Shown: positions 28,018 to 33,640 of the stretch, piece after piece
How positions within the stretch are numbered: position 1 is the stretch's first letter
Layout of the letters: the number at the start of each line of letters is the position of its first letter
Assembly (NCBI RefSeq): GCF_000808575.1
Contig: NZ_JWLW01000029.1
Coordinates: 1 to 33,640 of the forward strand
Length of the DNA: 33,640 nucleotides
Origin: Alteromonas marina
Lineage (GTDB): Bacteria > Pseudomonadota > Gammaproteobacteria > Enterobacterales > Alteromonadaceae
Direction: 5' to 3'
The notes under the pieces: model-generated
What the model was told of the DNA's origin: nothing
The model's input: only the letters and a program-made list of their open reading frames with translations
Database searches by the model: none
Translations under genes and position numbers: made by a program

Positions 28018-28764
28018 GTGTCTATTGAAAGTAGAAAAGACAATGCGGCGCATAGTGAAATGACAAAAAAGAGTGCTTTAACAAGCAATGCAAAAAAGCG
28101 CGCTGGTGTGATTACCGGTGACGTCTCCAACTCTCAGTCTTATTCTGATGCTGAATTCAGAGAGATAATTGCTACGCTGAGAGAGCGTTTAACATACTAC
28201 GCCGAGTACTACGGTGGAGACTTTGATATTTATCGAGGAGACGCATTCCAGCTAGTTGTCGCACAACCACAGCATAGCATTGCAGCCGCAGTTGGATTGC
28301 GGCTAGCACTAAAGGCGCACGCTTTAAGTGTAGATGTGCGAATGAGTGTTGCTGTGGGAGAAGCGCAATTTCGCCCTTCAGAAGTAAAAACTGGCACTGG
28401 AGACGCGTTTGTGTTGTCAGGACGAGGGTTAGATAACATAAAGCCGCACCATCTTACTTTTTGTAGCGGTGAACAAACACTCGACGACAAAACGCAGCTC
28501 TTAACACGTTTTGCCGACGCGCATATCAGTGGACTGACACAAACCCAGTCGCAAACCTTACTCGCGTATCTTGAAGCCACGGATAAGAGCCATGAAAGTG
28601 TAGCGGCCATACTAGATAAAAATCGCAGTAACGTAAGTCGAATTCTCAATGCCAGTAACTATAAACTGATAGCAGAATATCTCGACTATATGGAGAGAGC
28701 GCTCATTTTATGGGTTCAAGGTGGAACCTCATTAAAAACGGAACAATTGACCAAGGAAGACTAA
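28018..28764 (+). CDS. SatD-like protein
   Basis: A 248-residue protein similar to the SatD family. The block GVITGDVSNSQSYSD, then DFDIYRGDAFQLVV, VRMSVAVGEAQF and GDAFVLSGRGLD resemble the strands of a nucleotide-cyclase-like fold. A helix-turn-helix segment follows (VAAILDKNRSNVSRILNASNY, about 196-216), which suggests DNA binding. It is followed by a DUF3307 membrane-protein gene, a pairing I recall as recurrent. The start is uncertain: a GTG at 28018 and an ATG at 28060 are both possible; the conserved core begins after either. Repeats upstream may be its own operator. Confidence 0.75.
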   Translation: MSIESRKDNAAHSEMTKKSALTSNAKKRAGVITGDVSNSQSYSDAEFREIIATLRERLTYYAEYYGGDFDIYRGDAFQLVVAQPQHSIAAAVGLRLALKAHALSVDVRMSVAVGEAQFRPSEVKTGTGDAFVLSGRGLDNIKPHHLTFCSGEQTLDDKTQLLTRFADAHISGLTQTQSQTLLAYLEATDKSHESVAAILDKNRSNVSRILNASNYKLIAEYLDYMERALILWVQGGTSLKTEQLTKED

Positions 28765-28814
28765 TGTGATGACGGGTTATACAAAAAACATAATGCTTGC
28801 AACAGGAGAGTCAC

Positions 28815-29621
28815 ATGCTTGCTGAACCTCAACTGCTGGTGGCACTTGTGTTAGCGCATCTATTAGCAGACTTTTATTTTCAACCGTTTACCTGGGTACA
28901 GCAAAGAAACGAACGACACGCACTGGCTTTGCCCTTATACCTACACGCAATCATACACGGTATACTCGCGGCAGCTGCAATGTTCTTGTTTTCATCAACG
29001 ATAAGTATCGCAAGTATAGGTATTGGGGCAATTGTAGTCGCCGTTTCTCACTTCAAAATTGACGTGATTAAATCGTACTGTAAGCAAAACACTACGTCTT
29101 TTGTTGTCGATCAAATAGCGCACATTGTCGTGATCTTAGGCGTATTTTTGTATGCCACCAATCAATGGCGCGAGGCAGTAGGACTACTTCAGCAGGTGGG
29201 TACATCGCATCTACTAGTGGTCTTAGCCTATTTGGCGGTACTTAAGCCCAGTTCAGTTATTATTAAACAGCTGCTGTCGCCTTGGAGCGATGAAGTATTA
29301 GCTAATAAAATGCCGTCTTCTCACCCCAACGATCCGCCCACAATAAGTACAGAGGCACAGCAAACTTTATCACTGGCAGGTCAACGAATTGGCTATTTAG
29401 AGCGCGTACTCATGCTTACCTTTGTATTGTTAAATCAGTTTTCTGCCATAGGTTTTCTTATTGCGGCTAAATCTATATTTCGCTTCGGCGACCTCACTAA
29501 ACACCAAGACAGAAAGCTAACTGAATATGTACTTTTGGGCACCTTCACCAGTGTGGCGATGACGTTTGCCATTGGTTTGGCATGCGCAGCGGCATTAGGG
29601 CAATTACCCATAAAGTCTTAG
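28815..29621 (+). CDS. DUF3307 membrane protein
   Basis: A 268-residue membrane protein whose start, LLVALVLAHLLADFYFQP, is the DUF3307 signature with the conserved His and Asp. About six to seven helices are predicted (near 5-20, 45-65, 68-85, 100-120, 130-150, 195-220 and 240-262), with a polar loop near 160-190. Function is unknown. I chose the ATG at 28815, since AGGAGAG lies just upstream with good spacing; an in-frame TTG at 28797 lacks one. It follows the SatD-like gene by 50 bases, so they probably form one unit with the SatD-like protein as regulator. Confidence 0.85.
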   Translation: MLAEPQLLVALVLAHLLADFYFQPFTWVQQRNERHALALPLYLHAIIHGILAAAAMFLFSSTISIASIGIGAIVVAVSHFKIDVIKSYCKQNTTSFVVDQIAHIVVILGVFLYATNQWREAVGLLQQVGTSHLLVVLAYLAVLKPSSVIIKQLLSPWSDEVLANKMPSSHPNDPPTISTEAQQTLSLAGQRIGYLERVLMLTFVLLNQFSAIGFLIAAKSIFRFGDLTKHQDRKLTEYVLLGTFTSVAMTFAIGLACAAALGQLPIKS

Positions 29622-29662
29622 CAAGGGCTTTATTGAGTAGGTAGTGTCCAAAATAGTTTATT

Positions 29663-30532
29663 CTACGTGCTGTATTGTTTAATGAATTGGCTTGGGGTAA
29701 TGCCTTCGTGATTTTTGAAAACACGACTGAAGTGAGATTGGTCATTGAATCCCAGTAATAACGCGATGTCGCTCATGGAATGAGTATTCGCGAGTAAGTA
29801 TTTTTTACTTTGCTCAACACGGTATTGGGTAATAAATTGGTACGGTGTTTCCCCAACACTCTTTTTAAACTCTCTTAAAAAGTGGAACTTGCTGCAAAAA
29901 ACGAGTTCGGCCAGCGCATCTACGCTAATGGTACTGCCGATATTTTCTTTAATATATTGCTCAATCTTATCTATCTGTGACTTGCCTATTTTGACACTCT
30001 TTGCTGAGGCATCTTGAAGGTCGCGGTAATTTGAATAATTTTGGATATAATGAGCAGAAAGTGCAGACAATAAGCTACTTACATAGGCTTTCCCATTACG
30101 ACCCTTTGCTTGTGTCTCTAATAACAGAAGCTCAATTAGCCCCTTTATGGTCTCGTCTTCCACGTTATAGTTGTTCAGAAACTGCAGCTGTTCTTGTTCT
30201 ACCTTAAACGGACATGCGTCTAAAAATACACGCTCTTCAACCGCTAAAATAACAAGGCTCGGATATGTCGTGTGTAAACGGCGTTTTAGATGGGTTTATC
30301 CAAATGTTTCCCGGACTGGTTTTTAAAGAAACCATACTTCCATTCGCTTCTATGTTCCAATTCAGGTCGCTTTCAAGGGCGAGTGCGAAATAGAAATAAG
30401 GGGTATACACATTTTGAGGGTAAAAGTGAGGCGACTTTCCTTTCTCTAAAATGATGCCTTTCCAATCGAGACCGTCGTTTGAAAACGCAATATCTAGTAC
30501 GTCTTTGCACGATGAAGGTTAATGTGTCGCAT
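29663..30532 (-). pseudogene. AraC-family regulator broken by frameshifts
   Basis: The C-terminal part is an open frame of 166 codons (29663-30163) with an intact double helix-turn-helix: ISVDALAELVFCSKFHFLRE and MSDIALLLGFNDQSHFSRVF. The sensor half is also present upstream, but in other frames. From about 30517 to the TGA at 30237 one frame reads LDIAFSNDGLDWKG, then ALALESDLNWNIEANG and INPSKTPFTHDISEPCYF, an AraC ligand domain. It shifts near 30245-30256 into the downstream frame (VILAVEERVFLDACPF). A second shift near 30503-30508 separates the likely start (ATG at 30532, MRHINLHRA). Two shifts imply a decayed gene; a GTG at 30163 could still yield the DNA-binding half. Confidence 0.75.
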
Positions 30533-30676
30533 GATCAAAAAAGGCTAAACGTGACTTCAAGCTTTATGTTTCCTTTAGCAATAACCTACAAATAATTAGC
30601 ATTAATGTGCAATAACTAAGGCGCACCATTTCATATTCTGTCGTCATTGATTCTTCACTTAAAGCGCACAGCAAAA

Positions 30677-30868
30677 ATGTTTAAAACTACCATAACAGTA
30701 ATTGCACAGTCACTTTTGATATCGCCTCTGGTCATACTACAACCGGGCGTATCACACGCTCAACAAACATCGCAAACAGCCGCGTTAAACCAAGCCCGAG
30801 CAGGCATTGAACATCTTAGTCCTAAGAGGACAAAAGCTCTTAAATTGTCCTTTCAGCGAGGTTTCTAG
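30677..30868 (+). pseudogene. Exported-protein gene truncated by the element
   Basis: The ATG at 30677 opens a signal peptide (MFKTTITVIAQSLLISPLVI, cleavage likely after SHA) followed by QQTSQTAALNQARAGIEHL. The frame then runs on as SPKRTKALKLSFQRGF and stops one codon into the recombinase gene. The basic tail has no resemblance to a mature secreted domain and coincides with the presumed left edge of the element. It is divergent from the AraC gene, as a regulated target would be. The original product cannot be named from 45 residues. Confidence 0.6.
30825..30853 (+). other. Candidate recombinase core site
   Basis: AGAGGACAA and TTGTCCTTT form imperfect 9-base inverted arms (8 of 9 match) around an 11-base spacer. 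They lie 15 bases before the recombinase start and at the point where the host frame loses likeness. Tyrosine recombinases bind such paired arms at the crossover site. It could also be a simple operator of the recombinase gene. Confidence 0.4.
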
Positions 30869-31971
30869 TGATGAAAAACAATAGTACAAATAATGCCCGA
30901 ATTATCTACGAATATACAAAATTTTTGAAGGAAGCTAAGCGCTTGGATGACTCGACGGTTGATGGTGCTCTTAAATCTATAAATCGCTTTGAAGATTTCA
31001 CAGGGTATATAGACTTTAGAAAATTTAGAGCAAAGCATGCGATTGCTTTTAAAAAGAATCTTCTTAGCAAAAAGTCTCTAGCAACTGGTGAAAAACTAAG
31101 TAAGGCAACTGTGCTTACGGCGACCCGTCACCTAAAAGCGTTCTTTCAATACTTAGCTACTCAAAAAGGATATCGCGCAAAAGTTAACTATAGTGACATC
31201 GAATATTTCAATCTATCGGAAAAAGACACAAGGATTGGAAATGCGAAGCGTAAAAGGAGTGTGGCGACAATTGAACAAATCGCTAAAACCCTAGAAGGAA
31301 TGCCGTGTTCGACTTCAATTGAAATGCGAGACAGAGCTCTAATAGCATTTGTTATTCTGACTGGTGCGCGAGACGGCGCAGTTGCTTCTGCAAAAATTAA
31401 GCATATTGACCTTGCTGACAATAGTTTTTATCAAGATGCTAGAGACGTAAATACTAAATTTAGTAAAACATTTACTACTTACTTTTTCCCAGTAGGAGAG
31501 TTGCCACATAAAATACTAGCTGATTGGATTGATTACCTAGTGACTGAATTAGGATACAAACAGAATTCGCCATTGTTTCCAAAAACAAAGCTGGCTCATG
31601 ATGCTAATCAGCAATTTGAAGCGGTAGGGTTACTTGAAGAGCATTGGAGCAATGCTAATCCGATTCGTAAAATATTTGCGCAAGCATTCGCCCTAGCTGG
31701 GTTACCCTATTTCAATCCACACAGTTTTCGAAATACTTTGGTGCGATTAGGCGAAAAGCTATGTCAGACACCAGAAGAGTTTAAGGCGTGGAGTCAGAAT
31801 CTAGGGCATGAGAGTGTACTAACAAGTTTTTATAGCTATGGAGATGTTCCTGACTATAAACAAGCTGAACTGCTTCGGAAGCTTTCTAAGCCAGCAGAAA
31901 ATGTTTCCCCCAAGATGGAGCAACAAATTAAGCTTTTCCTGCAATTCCAGCAAAAAGAAGGAAATCTATAA
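30868..31971 (+). CDS. Tyrosine recombinase/integrase
   Basis: A 367-residue site-specific recombinase. The N-terminal SAM-like core-binding domain spans about 10-105 (LKEAKRLDDSTVDGALKSI). The catalytic domain has the full set: Arg in LTGARDGAVAS, Lys in NTKFSKT, His and Arg in NPHSFRNTLVRLG, His in LGHESVLTSF and the Tyr nucleophile in FYSYGD. It should cut and rejoin DNA at the element ends. The GTG at 30868 overlaps the previous stop; the ATG at 30871 is equally possible, with GCGAGG upstream. The motif HSFRNTL departs from the usual HxLRH. A terminator follows. Confidence 0.92.
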   Translation: MMKNNSTNNARIIYEYTKFLKEAKRLDDSTVDGALKSINRFEDFTGYIDFRKFRAKHAIAFKKNLLSKKSLATGEKLSKATVLTATRHLKAFFQYLATQKGYRAKVNYSDIEYFNLSEKDTRIGNAKRKRSVATIEQIAKTLEGMPCSTSIEMRDRALIAFVILTGARDGAVASAKIKHIDLADNSFYQDARDVNTKFSKTFTTYFFPVGELPHKILADWIDYLVTELGYKQNSPLFPKTKLAHDANQQFEAVGLLEEHWSNANPIRKIFAQAFALAGLPYFNPHSFRNTLVRLGEKLCQTPEEFKAWSQNLGHESVLTSFYSYGDVPDYKQAELLRKLSKPAENVSPKMEQQIKLFLQFQQKEGNL

Positions 31972-31993
31972 ACCTCCTAAGTAACTCAGTCTT

Positions 31994-32036
31994 AGCTGGT
32001 ATCAATAAACATTCGTATGTTGATACCAGCTTTTTT
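31994..32036 (+). terminator. Terminator of the recombinase gene
   Basis: AGCTGGTATCAA and TTGATACCAGCT form a perfect 12-bp stem with a 14-base loop, followed by six T. The stem contains the GGTATCA motif that recurs before the resolvase gene, so it may also be a protein-binding site. Confidence 0.88.
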
Positions 32037-32044
32037 ATGTCTTG

Positions 32045-32113
32045 ATTGGTATCATGAAAATAGGGTCTTCAAATAATGATGCCAATATTATATGATACCC
32101 CAATAAGTGATAC
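32045..32113 (+). promoter_or_regulatory. GGTATCA/TGATACC repeats before the resolvase
   Basis: ATTGGTATCAT (32045-32055) faces ATGATGCCAAT (32076-32086, 10 of 11 match to its complement) across 20 bases. ATGATACCCCAAT (32092-32104) and GTGATAC (32107-32113) follow. Multiple inverted copies in the promoter of a serine recombinase suggest its own res-like binding site or an autoregulatory operator. Confidence 0.55.
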
Positions 32114-32135
32114 TAAAAAGGAAGTTTACTGAATA

Positions 32136-32702
32136 ATGCGTATATTTGCTTATTGTCGAGTTTCTACCACAGAGCAAACGACAGAAAACCAAGTAATAGC
32201 CATCCGTCAAAAAGGATATGAAGTCTTCGATTCACGGATAGTCAGCGAAACGGTTTCGGGCTCGGTCGAAGCCATGAAGAGAGAAAAGTTCAAGATGCTC
32301 ATCAACCACAAGATGGAAAAGGGCGATATGCTGGTGGTTTTGAAATTAGACCGTTTAGGTCGAGACAACATTGATGTGCAAAGTACAATTAACTTACTCA
32401 CTGATAAAGGAATCAAGGTGGTGTGCCTAGATTTGCCAGTGGCTGATCTTTCTAGTGCAGAAGGTAAGCTTATGCTTCAAATGTTCTCTGCATTTGCTGA
32501 ATTTGAGCGCAACAGGATTAGAGAGAGGACTAGAGAAGGACTTGAGCGAGCTAAAGCAGAGGGAAGGAAGCTGGGTCGACCAGTGGCTAAGACAACAACG
32601 CTTTCTGTTCAGGCGAAAAAAGCTGAAGGGCTTTCTCAATCGAAAACCGCTGAAGTTTTGGGGCTAGGTATAGCTACTGTAAAAAGGCATTGGAATAAAT
32701 AA
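32136..32702 (+). CDS. Serine recombinase (resolvase/invertase family)
   Basis: A 188-residue small serine recombinase. The catalytic Ser is S10 in YCRVSTTEQ. Other family marks are VVLKLDRLGRD (with the catalytic Arg residues), LMLQMFSAFAEFERNRIRERTREGL (the long E helix region) and a C-terminal helix-turn-helix (LSQSKTAEVLGLGIATVKRHW). Length matches Tn3-type resolvases and Pin invertases (about 185). It may resolve dimers or invert a segment of the element. The ATG follows GGAAG by 12 bases. Repeats upstream are likely binding sites. Confidence 0.94.
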   Translation: MRIFAYCRVSTTEQTTENQVIAIRQKGYEVFDSRIVSETVSGSVEAMKREKFKMLINHKMEKGDMLVVLKLDRLGRDNIDVQSTINLLTDKGIKVVCLDLPVADLSSAEGKLMLQMFSAFAEFERNRIRERTREGLERAKAEGRKLGRPVAKTTTLSVQAKKAEGLSQSKTAEVLGLGIATVKRHWNK

Positions 32703-32886
32703 CCCAGTTACAATTGTATTACCTGTGGCCGACTCTTTTTTTAACCATCCTATGGATAAACCTTTGCAGATAACTTAAGTAAATGTCATATTCATAAACA
32801 AGGGAAAAATACGGAAAGTTGCTAACTCACGTCTAGTTTATATTCAAAGATAGGATTGGTGAGTCTCGTAAAAGGATGCAGAGTAA

Positions 32887-33640
32887 ATGATTATTGATGA
32901 CATTATTTCTGATATTGAGCTGCGTGGGCAAGGCGGTCCAAGGAGTTACTACGCATTTGAAGCTTTTGTTCAGCACCTATTAAAACACCATATAAAGGCG
33001 CAAAACAAAAGACTTTCGATTGAGAGTGAAGTATCAAAATATGGCGATGCATTTGCCCCCAATGGTTTTGACGAATTTGATGGGGCTACCCTCATAGAGG
33101 TAAAGTTTAATCTCTCAAGACTCCCTGCAAGGTACTTTATAGAAAAATCGATATATGGTTTGTTGAATGAATATGCTGATAGTAAGTTTGAGCATGCACT
33201 TTTTATATCAGCAAAACCAATACCAGAAAAATTCAAAATTCGAGCCGAAGAAGAGATTAATACGCTCAATTTACCCTTTAAAGTCACTCTTTGGGGGCCA
33301 GCAGAGCTCAATAAAATTGCCTATGCAAACAGAAAGGCTGTTAACAATATTGTCAAAAACCTTTTCGCACTTAGATTATCTTCAGCTATATCAAAACCTA
33401 GTAACGACTGGAAAATTAATCGTGAAGATATAATCAAAAATCTAAAAGCTTGTTACAAGAAAGGCCAGTTTTCTTTGTTTCTGGGAGCAGGTGTATCTAG
33501 CAGTGCTGGGATGCCGGACTGGAGTAAACTACTTAGTTCATTGTTTGTCACTTATCTAACGCAAGAGTTTGGCAACGATATCGAAATGGGAGATAAGGAT
33601 ATCAGTGATCTCGTTGAGAGATTGCATGTTCCGGCCCATT
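32887..33640 (+). CDS. PD-(D/E)XK nuclease-like and SIR2-like fusion, 3' end outside the window
   Basis: The open frame runs from the ATG at 32887 (AGGATG upstream) through the window edge, 251 codons so far. The first part (about 15-110) looks like a restriction-endonuclease fold: conserved YYAFEAFVQHLL helix, then D65 in FDEFDG and E71/K73 in LIEVKF, the D-(x)n-ExK pattern of Mrr-like nucleases. From about 195 a SIR2-like Rossmann start follows: FLGAGVSSSAGMPDWSKLL, with the NAD-binding GAG at 200-202. SIR2 domains in phage defence proteins deplete NAD. The order nuclease-like then SIR2, inside a recombinase-bearing element, suggests an anti-phage effector. The catalytic Asn/His of SIR2 and any C-terminal domain lie beyond the window. 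Confidence 0.78.
   Translation, partial: MIIDDIISDIELRGQGGPRSYYAFEAFVQHLLKHHIKAQNKRLSIESEVSKYGDAFAPNGFDEFDGATLIEVKFNLSRLPARYFIEKSIYGLLNEYADSKFEHALFISAKPIPEKFKIRAEEEINTLNLPFKVTLWGPAELNKIAYANRKAVNNIVKNLFALRLSSAISKPSNDWKINREDIIKNLKACYKKGQFSLFLGAGVSSSAGMPDWSKLLSSLFVTYLTQEFGNDIEMGDKDISDLVERLHVPAH

Larger units (their letters stand above)
30825..33640 (+). mobile_element. Left part of an integrated element
   Basis: From about 30825 the content changes to a tyrosine recombinase, a serine resolvase and a nuclease-SIR2 gene, all on the plus strand and with AT-richer codon use than the chromosome to the left. The host gene just before is cut off. I see only the left end; the right end and its attachment repeat lie outside the window. 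No tRNA is at the border, so integration was inside a coding gene. Confidence 0.6.

Noticed and set aside
28230..28649. 139-codon open frame on the minus strand
   Set aside because: It lies wholly within the SatD-like gene and has a Ser/Arg-rich shadow composition.

Overview
The window looks like chromosome of a marine gammaproteobacterium of the Alteromonas type. The reasons are moderate GC, a MHYT-PAS-GGDEF cyclase, a GlyGly-CTERM secreted nuclease, a TonB receptor/PepSY iron operon, and a fused GNAT-nitrilase. This is inference from gene types; I cannot fix the species.

Positions 1-27050 are ordinary, well-kept chromosome. In order they hold: a diguanylate cyclase, the rRNA pseudouridine synthase rluF, a membrane-anchored coiled-coil protein and a GNAT-amidohydrolase fusion (all minus strand); a prolyl-hydroxylase-like 2OG oxygenase and a receiver-TPR protein that lacks its phosphoacceptor (plus); a secreted LTD/ExeM-type nuclease (minus); the peroxide-defence pair ahpC-ahpF (plus); an iron operon of TonB receptor, small membrane protein and PepSY protein behind a Fur-like palindrome (plus); a zinc-ribbon protein and coq7 (minus); an SMP-30/strictosidine-synthase-like protein and a coupled pair of lipoproteins, one an S41 protease (plus); a YgiQ radical SAM protein (minus); and an EVE-domain protein (plus). 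Several clear hairpin terminators separate these units.

Positions 27050-30870 are an eroded zone. Here I found remnants by reading frames directly: the tail of a membrane protein and the tail of a GGDEF gene joined head to head with both 5' parts gone; an MDR oxidoreductase whose N-terminus is joined in frame to its C-terminus with the middle missing; an AraC regulator broken by two frameshifts; and an exported-protein gene cut off after about 50 residues. Between them stands an intact pair, a SatD-like protein and a DUF3307 membrane protein, behind a cluster of TGTGA/TCACA repeats.

From about 30825 to the right edge lies the left end of an integrated element: a tyrosine recombinase, a serine resolvase preceded by repeated GGTATCA/TGATACC motifs, and the start of a gene fusing a PD-(D/E)XK nuclease-like domain to a SIR2-like domain. 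The last gene runs off the window and is the best candidate for an anti-phage defence system. The element seems to have inserted into the exported-protein gene next to the AraC regulator, which would explain why that regulator has decayed.
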